A DNA stretch of 29,674 nucleotides from UBA3537 sp965657165 (lineage in GTDB: Bacteria > Bacteroidota > Bacteroidia > Flavobacteriales > Flavobacteriaceae): contig CBFHNG010000024.1 in NCBI GenBank assembly GCA_965657165.1, forward strand, positions 1-29,674, written 5' to 3'. The notes below the pieces were generated by a model, which saw nothing but the letters and a program-made list of their open reading frames with translations, did no database searches and was not told the DNA's origin. Position numbers and translations under genes: made by a program. Positions 6,698 to 14,903 of this stretch are shown here, one piece after another; within the stretch, counting starts at the first letter, position 1; each line of letters opens with the position of its first letter.

Positions 6698-8011
6698 TTA
6701 TACTTGTCTATTTTCGTCCCAAGACTCCAATAATTCTTTTACTGTTTTTAGAAATTGACCGCCAAGAGCACCATTGACTACTCTGTGATCGTAGGAATGT
6801 GACAAAAACATTTTTTGACGAATGCCAATAAAATCACCTTCGCTGGTTTCTATGACTGCAGGCACTTTTCTAATCGCTCCAAGAGCTAAAATTCCAACTT
6901 GTGGTTGGTTGATAATCGGCGTACCCATAATGCTTCCAAATCCACCAACATTTGTAACCGTGTATGTGCCCTCTTGAATATCGTCTGGATTTAATTGATT
7001 ATTTCTTGCTCGGACTGCCAAGTCGTTAACACGTTTGGTCATTCCCATCAAATTGAGTTGATCTGCATTTTTAATAACAGGCACAATTAGATTCCCATCA
7101 GCTAGCGCTGTTGCCATTCCTAAATTAATGGATTTATGCTTAATAATATGATCGCCATCAACCGAAATATTTAGCATTGGATGAATGGTTAATGCTTTTG
7201 CTACAGCTTCCATAAAAATGGGAGTAAATGTGATTTTTTCACCTGTATTTTGCTGAAATTTAGCTTTAATTTTTTCGCGCCAATTCCATATTTTTGTGAC
7301 ATCAACTTCTATAAAAGACTGTACATGAGCCGAAGTTTGTACAGAATTAATCATGTGTTTTGAAATGAGTTTCCCCATTCGAGTCATTTCAATAATCTCA
7401 TCTGCTCCACTACGTATTGTTGGAGCAGCTGGGTTAGGCGATGATGCTGAAGTTGACTGAGGCGTTTGTATTGGAACTGAAATAGCTGTTTGTGATCGTT
7501 TTTCAATGTAGGCAAGCATGTCGTTTTTGGTGACTCTTCCTCCTTTTCCACTGCCTTCAATTTGATCTAATTCCGCTTGTATAATCCCTTCTTTTTTAGC
7601 TATATTTTTAACCAAAGGAGAATAAAATCTAGTTCCATTTGAACTGATTGGTGTGGCGACAGATTTTGCAACAACAACTGTATCTTTTACATCAGCAATT
7701 ATTTCTGGTGCTGGTGTTGATTGTTCTGTAACTTTTGGAGTCTCTTTTGGTGGCTCAGCTTGTGTCTCTCCATCTGTTTCAATAATGGCAATGGTTTGTC
7801 CAACCTCTGCGACTTGATCAACTTCAAATTTTTTCTCAACTAAAATTCCACTGACTTCGCTAGGCACATCACTATCTACTTTATCTGTTGAGATTTCTAC
7901 AACAGCCTCGTCCATCTCCACGCGATCACCAACTTCTTTCAACCAAGAATTGATGGTTGCTTCTGCAACACTCTCTCCCATTTTGGGTAATTTGAGCTCA
8001 AACTTTGCCAT
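6698..8011 (-). CDS. 2-oxo acid dehydrogenase E2 (dihydrolipoamide acyltransferase)
   Basis: A 437-aa E2 component that passes acyl groups from a lipoyl arm to CoA. There is one lipoyl domain (residues 3-76) with the modified lysine in EISTDKVDSDVP (Lys44). A Pro/Ala/Thr-rich linker follows, then a peripheral-subunit-binding domain (about 128-171, FYSPLVKNIAKKEGI to KGGRVTKNDMLAYI) and a catalytic domain (about 205-437). The active-site motif, usually HRxxDG, reads HRVVNG here (His409, Asn413), confirmed from the codons CAC AGA GTA GTC AAT GGT. The acyl type (branched-chain, pyruvate or 2-oxoglutarate) cannot be decided and no E1 gene is nearby. It is first in the unit with the exonuclease, FAH and cinA genes, behind the promoter at 8046-8076. 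Confidence 0.92.
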   Translation of the reverse strand: MAKFELKLPKMGESVAEATINSWLKEVGDRVEMDEAVVEISTDKVDSDVPSEVSGILVEKKFEVDQVAEVGQTIAIIETDGETQAEPPKETPKVTEQSTPAPEIIADVKDTVVVAKSVATPISSNGTRFYSPLVKNIAKKEGIIQAELDQIEGSGKGGRVTKNDMLAYIEKRSQTAISVPIQTPQSTSASSPNPAAPTIRSGADEIIEMTRMGKLISKHMINSVQTSAHVQSFIEVDVTKIWNWREKIKAKFQQNTGEKITFTPIFMEAVAKALTIHPMLNISVDGDHIIKHKSINLGMATALADGNLIVPVIKNADQLNLMGMTKRVNDLAVRARNNQLNPDDIQEGTYTVTNVGGFGSIMGTPIINQPQVGILALGAIRKVPAVIETSEGDFIGIRQKMFLSHSYDHRVVNGALGGQFLKTVKELLESWDENRQV

Positions 8012-8045
8012 ATATATAGTTTTATTTGGGTACGATTTTGTGGCA

Positions 8046-8076
8046 CAAAACTACAGAAAATTGACGACTTAATCAA
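8046..8076 (-). promoter_or_regulatory. Bacteroidetes-type promoter for the E2-exonuclease-FAH-cinA unit
   Basis: On the minus strand, TAGTTTTG (8053-8046) fits TAnnTTTG, with TTG (8076-8074) 20 nt upstream. It lies 34 nt before the E2 ATG, in the 71-nt gap after the glycosyltransferase stop. Confidence 0.7.
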
Positions 8077-8082
8077 TTGTTT

Positions 8083-9207
8083 TTAAAAGTAACCTCTGCT
8101 TTCAAATTTTTCAAAATGTACCACTTCTCCTCGACACATAGAAAAATCACTTCCAACAAAATAATTACAGTTTTTGGGAAAGAACTTATAAGTAATGAAT
8201 CTATTTTTGGTTGAACCAACTTGTTTAATTGCAGATTGGAAATCAATAGAATTCAAATCAAAAATGATGTCATAATAGGTTTTTTTTGGCAATTCTTCAA
8301 TAGAATTAATAGCTGTTAAATTATTCTTTTTGAGCCATTGTGGGTTCGGACATGGCTTTAAAAATGTAATTTTTTTATTATATCTTTTTGCAGAGGAGTT
8401 AAATTTTGGAATGTAGGGTGCCAAACTTGTCACTGTGTTTACTAAAACCCCAATGAAAAAATTTAATTTGAAATGCTTTCTATAAAACAACTTCATTGCA
8501 TGATAAAAACGTTTGGATTGTGTTCTGTTTTTTTTTGTACTTTCACCCTTAAAATGAATTACAGTGCTCGTTCCCAAATAATAATTTTTGTACCCTAATT
8601 GCTTTGCTCTGTAGGACAAATCTATATCCTCGCCGTACATAAAAAAGCTTTCATCAAAACCTTTCAAATACATGTAAAGTGTTCGCTTCAAAAACATCAA
8701 AGCTCCTGGTAGTACCTCAACTTCTGCATTAGTAAATTCATCAACTTGATTGGCATAATAAAACTTAATTTTCCCAATTAATTTTTTAAAAGCTACAGAA
8801 ACTGTAGGGAAATTTCTCTTACTTTCTGGTAAAAAACGACCAGATCCATCAATTAGACGACAACCAACAATCCCTAGATGCTTTGACTTTTCTTTAGAAA
8901 ATTGAAGTAAATTTTGGAATGTATTTTCAGCCACTACAACATCGGGATTGAGAATACACACATACTCCCCTTTTGCGACTTTTGCCGCCTGGTTATTGGC
9001 TTTTGAGAAGCCAACATTTTTTTGGTTTTCAATAAGTGTAATTTCAGGAAATTTAGCTTTTACCATTGCACAACTATTGTCCATTGAATTATTATCGATG
9101 ACAATAATTTCCGAAGGAATATCCTTTAGTGCCGCTTGCACACTTTGTAAGCATAGCTCCAAAAAGTAGCGTACATTATAATTGAGAATGACTACTGAAA
9201 GTTTCAA
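8083..9207 (-). CDS. Family 2 glycosyltransferase
   Basis: A 374-aa GT-A glycosyltransferase. The N-terminal nucleotide-sugar domain opens KLSVVILNYNVRYFLELCL and contains VIDNNSMD (37-43). The metal-binding DxD-like site is LNPDVVV (Asn87-Asp89), followed by LPGALMFLKR. The acceptor/catalytic motif is GEDIDLSYR (192-200). This arrangement is typical of rhamnosyltransferase-like GT2 proteins that build cell-surface glycans. A weakly hydrophobic segment near 250-265 may associate with the membrane. The C-terminal hundred residues do not resemble a domain I recognise. The donor and acceptor are unknown and no other glycan genes are adjacent. The gene starts 4 nt after recR, so the pair is probably co-transcribed. 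Confidence 0.9.
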   Translation of the reverse strand: MKLSVVILNYNVRYFLELCLQSVQAALKDIPSEIIVIDNNSMDNSCAMVKAKFPEITLIENQKNVGFSKANNQAAKVAKGEYVCILNPDVVVAENTFQNLLQFSKEKSKHLGIVGCRLIDGSGRFLPESKRNFPTVSVAFKKLIGKIKFYYANQVDEFTNAEVEVLPGALMFLKRTLYMYLKGFDESFFMYGEDIDLSYRAKQLGYKNYYLGTSTVIHFKGESTKKNRTQSKRFYHAMKLFYRKHFKLNFFIGVLVNTVTSLAPYIPKFNSSAKRYNKKITFLKPCPNPQWLKKNNLTAINSIEELPKKTYYDIIFDLNSIDFQSAIKQVGSTKNRFITYKFFPKNCNYFVGSDFSMCRGEVVHFEKFESRGYF

Positions 9208-9211
9208 TGAT

Positions 9212-9829
9212 CTATGATTTTAAAGAGGATTCAAATGGAACTCTATTTGTAATACTTCTTCCTAAAGTAACTTCATCGGTATATTCCAATTCGTCACCAA
9301 CTGAAATCCCTCTCGCAATTGTTGAAAGTGTAACTTCTGCACCTTGAATTTGTTTATAAATATAAAAGTTAGTGGTGTCGCCTTCCATTGTGGAACTCAA
9401 CGCAAAAATAAGCTCTTTTATTTTGCCCTCATTAACTTTATTGACCAAACTTTGAATATTTAAATCTGTTGGACCAATACCATCCATAGGAGAAATTTTA
9501 CCCCCAAGTACATGATAAACTCCTCGATAACTTGCAGTACTTTCAATGGCTAAAACATCTCGAATATCCTCAACCACACAAATAGTAGTGTGATTCCTAT
9601 TGGGATTTGCACAGATTTCACAAACAAGTTGATCAGAAATATTATGGCATTGCTGACAAAAATTTATGGAAGACCTCATGCCCAAAAGAGCTTTTGACAA
9701 ATTATTGGTTTGGTCCTCTGGTTGCCGCAAAAGATGAAGTACCAAGCGAAGTGCAGTACGACGTCCAATGCCCGGCAATTGTGAAACTTCATTCACTGCA
9801 TTTTCTAATAATTTCGATGAAAACTCCAT
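9212..9829 (-). CDS. recR: Recombination mediator protein RecR
   Basis: A 205-aa protein of the RecFOR pathway that helps load RecA onto SSB-coated single-stranded DNA gaps. The N-terminal helix-hairpin-helix is SQLPGIGRRTALRL. A C4 zinc finger is formed by Cys58, Cys61, Cys70 and Cys73 (FCQQCHNI, VCEIC). The Toprim domain follows with CVVEDIRDVLAIE and YHVLGGKISPMDGIGP, and the conserved C-terminal ARGISVGDELEYTDEVTLGR is present. The length is normal. It is divergent from the symporter gene at 9991 and is followed at 4 nt by the glycosyltransferase gene. Confidence 0.97.
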   Translation of the reverse strand: MEFSSKLLENAVNEVSQLPGIGRRTALRLVLHLLRQPEDQTNNLSKALLGMRSSINFCQQCHNISDQLVCEICANPNRNHTTICVVEDIRDVLAIESTASYRGVYHVLGGKISPMDGIGPTDLNIQSLVNKVNEGKIKELIFALSSTMEGDTTNFYIYKQIQGAEVTLSTIARGISVGDELEYTDEVTLGRSITNRVPFESSLKS

Positions 9830-9933
9830 TTTATTTATATTTTCCTAAATGATTTAAACACCTCATTAGCAGAACTTTAAGTAAAACAATTGAAAAATCT
9901 AATAATTTGACTTAAGATTATTTCAGAATATTT

Positions 9934-9964
9934 TACATTTGAACACAGACTCGTGGTACATTTG
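9934..9964 (+). promoter_or_regulatory. Tandem TACATTTG promoter-like boxes for the symporter gene
   Basis: TACATTTG, an exact TAnnTTTG match, occurs at 9934-9941 and again at 9957-9964, each followed by A[A/G]CAC. The repeat period is 23 nt. The first box's TTTG (9938-9941) sits 15 nt upstream of the second, so it could serve as the second box's -33 element, although that spacing is short. The second box is 26 nt before the symporter start. Either two promoters or one promoter with an embedded repeat is possible. Confidence 0.6.
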
Positions 9965-9990
9965 AGCACCACAAATATAAATTTATTAAG

Positions 9991-11448
9991 TTGAAAGGAC
10001 AACACATTCTACTGATCACTCTAATTTATTTTGTATTTCTTGTCATTATCGCAAGAATTACAGGAAAAAATGATAGTAATAATGATTTTTTTAAAGCTGG
10101 AAAACAATCGCCTTGGTATTTGGTGGCCTTTGGAATGATTGGTGCTTCACTTTCTGGTGTGACTTTTATTTCTGTACCTGGATGGGTTCAAAGTTCAGAG
10201 TTTAGCTATTTTCAAGTGTGCTTAGGATATATTGTGGGCTATGTTGTGGTTGCCTTTATGCTGTTGCCTATTTATTACAAATTAAATCTTACTTCAATTT
10301 ACGAATACCTTCAACAGCGATTTGGGCGTGTTAGTCATAAAACTGGTGCGTTTTTCTTCTTTATTTCTAGGGTTTTGGGGGCTGCTTTTCGAATGTATCT
10401 TATGGCAATTGTATTACAACAATTTGTCTTTGAACAATGGAATATTCCTTTTGAAGCTACGGTCATTTTGTCAATATTACTCATTTGGATTTATACCAAC
10501 AAAGGCGGTATCAAGACCATTGTTTGGACCGATACACTTCAAACGCTTTTTATGGTGTGCGCTGTGGTACTTTCTATTTATTTTATCACAGATCAGTTGG
10601 GTTGGAGTTTTTCAGAGTTTTTAGTTTCGGATGAACTAAATCAATACAGTTCAATTTTTAGAACAGATTCTATTTTAGCAAGAGACCATTTCTTAAAATC
10701 GTTCTTTGGAGGCATGTTTATCACTATTTGTATGACGGGATTGGATCAGGACATGATGCAGAAAAATTTAACCTGTAAATCGCTAAAAGATGCACAAAAA
10801 AATATGCTTTGGTTTAGTATTGTACTTACACTAGTTACCTTCTTATTTTTACTTTTGGGTGCTTTATTATTCATTTATGCAGAACGTTTTGGTATAGCAC
10901 TACCGCTTATGGATGGACAACCCAAAACAGATTTATTGTTCCCAGAAATTGCGCTTAATTCTGGATTAGGATTAACTTTAGCTTCTGTATTTATTTTGGG
11001 ACTTATTGCAGCAGCCTACAGTAGCGCCGATAGTGCATTGACTTCACTAACAACGTCTTTTTGTGTCGATATTTTAGACCTCAGCAAACGTTCAGATATT
11101 GACAAAAAACGCATTCGAAAACAAACCCACATAGGGATGAGTGTGCTTTTAATTTTGGTTATTATCGCTTTCAAACACATCTTAGACTCCAATGTTATTG
11201 ATAGTTTGCTTACTGTTGCTGGATATACCTATGGACCTTTACTTGGCCTTTTTGCCTTTGGTATTTTTACAAACTACAAAGTAAAAGACAAATTTGTATG
11301 GCTTGTAGCGTTATTATCTGTTTCTATTTCTTATAGTTTAGGGCAAATTCCAGCGGAAAACCTTGGGGGCTATGTTATTGGTTATGAGTTATTACCAATA
11401 AATGGAATGCTTACCTTTTTAGGATTGGTATTGATTCGTAGACAATAA
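9991..11448 (+). CDS. Sodium:solute symporter (SSS family)
   Basis: A 485-aa integral membrane transporter with about 12-13 hydrophobic segments. It has the family landmarks DFFKAGKQSPWYLVAFGMIGAS in the first loop/TM2 region, SGVTFISVPGW, IYEYLQQRFG, and the sodium-site region AAAYSSADSALTSL before a hydrophilic loop. SSS transporters use the sodium gradient to import sugars, amino acids, sialic acid or vitamins. The substrate is not readable here. The start is a TTG at 9991: no in-frame ATG or GTG lies between the promoter boxes and this codon, and the next downstream methionines would delete the first TM segment. The 3' end overlaps the convergent CoA-binding gene by 30 nt. Confidence 0.92.
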   Translation: MKGQHILLITLIYFVFLVIIARITGKNDSNNDFFKAGKQSPWYLVAFGMIGASLSGVTFISVPGWVQSSEFSYFQVCLGYIVGYVVVAFMLLPIYYKLNLTSIYEYLQQRFGRVSHKTGAFFFFISRVLGAAFRMYLMAIVLQQFVFEQWNIPFEATVILSILLIWIYTNKGGIKTIVWTDTLQTLFMVCAVVLSIYFITDQLGWSFSEFLVSDELNQYSSIFRTDSILARDHFLKSFFGGMFITICMTGLDQDMMQKNLTCKSLKDAQKNMLWFSIVLTLVTFLFLLLGALLFIYAERFGIALPLMDGQPKTDLLFPEIALNSGLGLTLASVFILGLIAAAYSSADSALTSLTTSFCVDILDLSKRSDIDKKRIRKQTHIGMSVLLILVIIAFKHILDSNVIDSLLTVAGYTYGPLLGLFAFGIFTNYKVKDKFVWLVALLSVSISYSLGQIPAENLGGYVIGYELLPINGMLTFLGLVLIRRQ

Positions 11449-11793
11449 TACTAGAGTACAAGACATTTCATATGAAATATCATGCTGTTCCAAAAGTTTG
11501 AAAAAAACAGGGTTTTCTGTTCCTGGATTAAAAATCACACGTTTCGGATTTAAATTCAAAATGTAATCCATATAATCCAATTGACGTTTGGGATTTAAAT
11601 AAAGCGTAACGGTATGAATAGATGTGTACAAATCTAAATTGGTATCGATTTTAACATCGCTTACAACTCCATGTTTAAGACCAAAAGCCACTACCGGAAT
11701 ATTAGCTTTTCTTAACATCAAAATTGCTTTATATGAATAGCGCTCTGGATTAAGGGAAGCCCCTAAAACAAGTGTTTTATAAGATTCTACCAT
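11419..11793 (-). CDS. CoA-binding domain protein
   Basis: A Rossmann-fold protein of the small CoA-binding family (YccU-like), 124 aa from the preferred start. Visible landmarks are KTLVLGASLNPERYSYKA at the N-terminal nucleotide-binding loop, NIPVVAFGLKHGVV, and VIFNPGTENPVFFKLLEQHDI. Its biochemical role is unknown. I prefer the ATG at 11791-11793 (MVESYKTLVLG), which overlaps the fabH stop as ATGGTAG. An upstream in-frame ATG at 11812-11814 would add only MGKCHHQ, all inside fabH. The stop lies 30 nt inside the convergent symporter gene, and the C-terminal CTLVLLSTNQYQS looks like normal family sequence, so the overlap appears real. Confidence 0.88.
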   Translation of the reverse strand: MVESYKTLVLGASLNPERYSYKAILMLRKANIPVVAFGLKHGVVSDVKIDTNLDLYTSIHTVTLYLNPKRQLDYMDYILNLNPKRVIFNPGTENPVFFKLLEQHDISYEMSCTLVLLSTNQYQS

Positions 11794-12797
11794 TTGATGA
11801 TGACACTTCCCCAAGTAAAACCACTACCAAAAGCGGCTAGTACAACAGTATCGCCAGCTTTTATTTTGCCTTGCTCACAAGCTTCACTAAGTGCAATTGG
11901 AATGGAGGCTGCAGTCGTATTACCATAATTTTGAATATTATTAAAAACCTGATCATCAGTCAGTTGAAACTTTTTTTGAATGTATTGAGAAATTCGTAAA
12001 TTGGCCTGATGAGGGATTAACATATCAATATCTGAAACTTTTAAATCATTAGCTTCAAGACCTTGATTGATAACCTCACTAAACCGTCGAATGGCATTTT
12101 TAAATACAAACTGTCCATTCATATAAGGTCTGTAACTCATGTCTTCGGGGTCATTATCTTCAATAATTTCTGTTACCCATCGTTTTCCCATCCCTGGCGC
12201 TTCTGCGGCCAACTCCAACGCATGCTCGCCTTGAGAATGTAAATGTGATGATAAAATCCCTTTAGAAGTGTCTTCCTCACGAGTCAAAACAGCAGCTCCA
12301 GCACCATCGCTAAAAATCACAGAAATGCTTCGACCTCTAGTTGAAACATCAATACCACGAGATTGCAATTCGCTGCCAATGACTAAAATATTTTTGTACA
12401 TCCCAGTTTTTATAAATTGATCCGCGACTGAAATCCCATATACAAAACCCGAACATTGGTTACGAACATCCAAAGCGCCAACGGTATCAATTCCTAAGGC
12501 TTCCTGTACTTGAACACCTGGACCTGGAAAATAGTAATCTGGACTTAACGTTGCAAAAACAATAAAATCTATGTCTTGTTTGTCAATACCAGCGTTTTTG
12601 ATGGCATTTTCGGCAGCTTTTAAGCCCATACTAAAAGTGGTATCTCCATCACCTTTAATGGCCCAACGGCGCTGTTTTATTCCTGTACGTTCTTGTATCC
12701 ACTGATCGTTGGTATCCATCAGTTGCGACAAATCGTCATTTGTGACAATATTTTCTGGGACATAATGCCCCATTCCTATTATTTTTGAGTTATACAT
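11787..12797 (-). CDS. fabH: Beta-ketoacyl-ACP synthase III (FabH)
   Basis: A 336-aa condensing enzyme that starts fatty-acid synthesis by joining an acyl-CoA primer to malonyl-ACP. The Cys-His-Asn triad is clear: Cys115 in DVRNQCSGFVYGI, His263 in LIPHQANLRI and Asn293 in NYGNTTAASIP. The N-terminal GHYVPENIVTNDDL and TGIKQRRW segments and the C-terminal GSGFTWGS are typical. The length is slightly above the E. coli enzyme, as in other Bacteroidetes. It is not next to plsX or rpmF, the common context elsewhere. The CoA-binding gene downstream overlaps its stop codon. It is divergent from htpG. A paralogue elsewhere in the genome is likely but cannot be seen here. Confidence 0.93.
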   Translation of the reverse strand: MYNSKIIGMGHYVPENIVTNDDLSQLMDTNDQWIQERTGIKQRRWAIKGDGDTTFSMGLKAAENAIKNAGIDKQDIDFIVFATLSPDYYFPGPGVQVQEALGIDTVGALDVRNQCSGFVYGISVADQFIKTGMYKNILVIGSELQSRGIDVSTRGRSISVIFSDGAGAAVLTREEDTSKGILSSHLHSQGEHALELAAEAPGMGKRWVTEIIEDNDPEDMSYRPYMNGQFVFKNAIRRFSEVINQGLEANDLKVSDIDMLIPHQANLRISQYIQKKFQLTDDQVFNNIQNYGNTTAASIPIALSEACEQGKIKAGDTVVLAAFGSGFTWGSVIIKW

Positions 12798-12823
12798 AAA
12801 CTATTTTTGTTGTGATTTCTTTA

Positions 12824-12831
12824 CAAATATA
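12824..12831 (-). promoter_or_regulatory. Possible -7 promoter box for fabH
   Basis: TATATTTG on the minus strand (12831-12824) matches TAnnTTTG and lies 26 nt before the fabH ATG. I see no clear TTG at the expected upstream distance, so this is a weak call. Confidence 0.45.
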
Positions 12832-12940
12832 AACTTTATAAAATGTCAGTTTGTCACATTTTGAAAAATGGTATTCTTTTTGACATAAGTTTAACACTAT
12901 TAATCAATATTATAATCGTTTAAAATAAATACATCAAACT

Positions 12941-14851
12941 ATGAGTAAAGGAACTATTAATGTATCCGTTGAAAATATTTTTCCACTGATTAAAAAGTTT
13001 TTGTACAGTGATCACGAAATCTTTTTAAGAGAATTAATTAGTAATGCTACTGATGCAACCCTAAAGTTGAAGCATTTAACCAATATTGGTGAAGCTAAAG
13101 TTGAGTATGGAAATCCAATCATTGAAGTTAAAATTGATAAAGAGGGTAAAAAACTGCACCTCATTGACCAAGGTATTGGAATGACAGCCGATGAAGTTCA
13201 AAAATACATCAATGAAGTAGCATTTTCTGGTGCCGAAGAATTTTTGGACAAATACAAAGATAAAGTTGAGGACGCTGGAATTATTGGACATTTTGGACTC
13301 GGGTTTTACTCTGCATTTATGGTCGCCGAAAAAGTAGAAATCATTACAAAATCTTTTAAAGATGAACCTGCTGCACATTGGGTTTGTGACGGAAGTCCAG
13401 AATATAGTTTAGAATCTGCTGATAAAAAAGAAAGAGGTACAGAAATCATTTTACATATCGCAGAAGATTCTACGGAATTTTTGGAAGACCATCGCATTAC
13501 AGAGCTGTTGAACAAGTACAACAAATTTATGCCAATCCCCATAAAATTTGGCACAAAAGAAATCAACGATCCAGAGCACGAGCCAAAAACAATAACAGAC
13601 AAAGACGGCAAAGAAACTACTGAGCCTCAACGCAAAATTACAGTTGATAATATCATCAACAATCCAAATCCAGCGTGGACAAAAACACCTTCGGATTTGA
13701 AAGAAGAAGACTATAAAGGGTTTTATCGTGAACTGTACCCCATGCAATTTGAAGAACCGCTATTCAATATTCATTTGAATGTCGATTATCCTTTTAATCT
13801 TACTGGAATTCTATATTTTCCAAAATTGACCAACGATATGAATATCCAAAAGGATAAAATTCAACTGTATCAAAATCAAGTTTTTGTAACAGATAACGTA
13901 GAAGGAATTGTACCAGAATTTTTGACCATGCTTCGTGGTGTGATTGATTCTCCAGATATTCCTTTGAATGTATCACGTTCCTATCTTCAGGCTGATGGTG
14001 CTGTAAAAAAGATTTCGTCTTATATCACCAAGAAAGTAGCCGATAAACTAAAGTCATTATTTAATAATGATAGAGAAGATTTTGAAGCGAAATGGAATGA
14101 CATCAAAATTGTAATTGAGTATGGAATGCTATCTGAAGAAAAATTCTTTGAAAAAGCTGAAGCTTTTGCACTGTATCCTACAGTAGATGGCACCTACTAT
14201 ACTTACGATGAATTATATAACAAAATCAAGGCGAAGCAAACTGATAAGGACGACAAGTTAGTGATTTTATATGCCTCTAACGCAGAGGAGCAACACAGCT
14301 ACATTGAGGCTGCAAAAGCAAAAGACTATGAAGTTCTTTTGTTGGATTCTCCTATTGTATCACATTTGATTCAAAAATTAGAAGGCAGTAAAGAAAATAT
14401 CTCTTTTACTCGTGTGGATGCCGATCATATTGATAAACTGATTCAAAAAGAGGATACGGCAATATCAAAACTCTCTGAAGAAGAAAAAACAACTTTAGAC
14501 GAACATCTAAAAGCGGTTATTTCTTCTGAGAAATTTATTGTTCAATTGGAAGCCATGGACAGTAATGCTGCACCATTTATGATTACTCAGCCGGAGTTTA
14601 TGCGTCGTATGAAAGAAATGCAACAAACTGGCGGAGGCGGTATGTTTGGTATGGGGAATATGCCGGAAATGTATAACCTTGTAGTAAACACAAATTCTGA
14701 ATTAGTTAATGAAATTTTAAACACTAAAACCGCAAAAAAACGCGAACGTTTGATTAATCAAAGTTTAGATTTGGCACAACTCTCACAAGGTCTTCTCAAA
14801 GGCGAAGCCCTGACTAACTTTATCAAACGAAGTTATGAGATGATAAAATAA
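12941..14851 (+). CDS. htpG: Molecular chaperone HtpG (bacterial Hsp90)
   Basis: A 636-aa ATP-dependent chaperone dimer. The N-terminal GHKL ATPase domain shows FLRELISNATDA (Glu31, Asn35), HLIDQGIGMTADE, and the lid/glycine-rich GHFGLGFYSAFMV. The middle domain contains YPFNLTGILYFPKL and the conserved PLNVSRSYLQAD, and the C-terminal dimerisation domain is complete. The linker segment KTITDKDGKETTEPQRK is charged and longer than in E. coli. A Met/Gly-rich stretch (GGGGMFGMGNMPEMYN) lies in the C-terminal domain. The 143-nt upstream gap holds no exact TAnnTTTG on this strand. The gene ends at a bidirectional terminator shared with the convergent dipeptidase gene. Confidence 0.97.
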   Translation: MSKGTINVSVENIFPLIKKFLYSDHEIFLRELISNATDATLKLKHLTNIGEAKVEYGNPIIEVKIDKEGKKLHLIDQGIGMTADEVQKYINEVAFSGAEEFLDKYKDKVEDAGIIGHFGLGFYSAFMVAEKVEIITKSFKDEPAAHWVCDGSPEYSLESADKKERGTEIILHIAEDSTEFLEDHRITELLNKYNKFMPIPIKFGTKEINDPEHEPKTITDKDGKETTEPQRKITVDNIINNPNPAWTKTPSDLKEEDYKGFYRELYPMQFEEPLFNIHLNVDYPFNLTGILYFPKLTNDMNIQKDKIQLYQNQVFVTDNVEGIVPEFLTMLRGVIDSPDIPLNVSRSYLQADGAVKKISSYITKKVADKLKSLFNNDREDFEAKWNDIKIVIEYGMLSEEKFFEKAEAFALYPTVDGTYYTYDELYNKIKAKQTDKDDKLVILYASNAEEQHSYIEAAKAKDYEVLLLDSPIVSHLIQKLEGSKENISFTRVDADHIDKLIQKEDTAISKLSEEEKTTLDEHLKAVISSEKFIVQLEAMDSNAAPFMITQPEFMRRMKEMQQTGGGGMFGMGNMPEMYNLVVNTNSELVNEILNTKTAKKRERLINQSLDLAQLSQGLLKGEALTNFIKRSYEMIK

Positions 14852-14869
14852 TTATTCATTATTACTCAA

Positions 14870-14903
14870 AAAAAAGGTGGTTTTTTATAAAATCACCTTT
14901 TTT
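14870..14903. terminator. Bidirectional intrinsic terminator between htpG and the dipeptidase gene
   Basis: A 15-bp stem (14870-14884 with 14889-14903, one G-U pair; core GGTG/CACC) has a 4-nt loop and is flanked by A-runs on the left and T-runs on the right, so it works on both strands. Its right arm runs into the stop codon of the minus-strand dipeptidase gene (14902-14904). For that gene the hairpin therefore begins inside the coding end. Confidence 0.85.

Noticed and set aside
11794..11814. Longer start for the CoA-binding protein (MGKCHHQ extension)
   Set aside because: The extension lies wholly inside fabH and adds no family sequence. The ATG overlapping the fabH stop is a better start.
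12880..12916. TTGACA and TATAAT upstream of htpG, resembling an E. coli sigma-70 promoter
   Set aside because: The spacing is 25 nt, far from 17, and this phylum uses TAnnTTTG promoters. Matches of this kind are easy to find in A/T-rich DNA.
13306..13747. Overlapping minus-strand open frames of about 100 codons inside htpG
   Set aside because: They are antisense to a conserved Hsp90 domain and have unnatural composition, so they are shadows.
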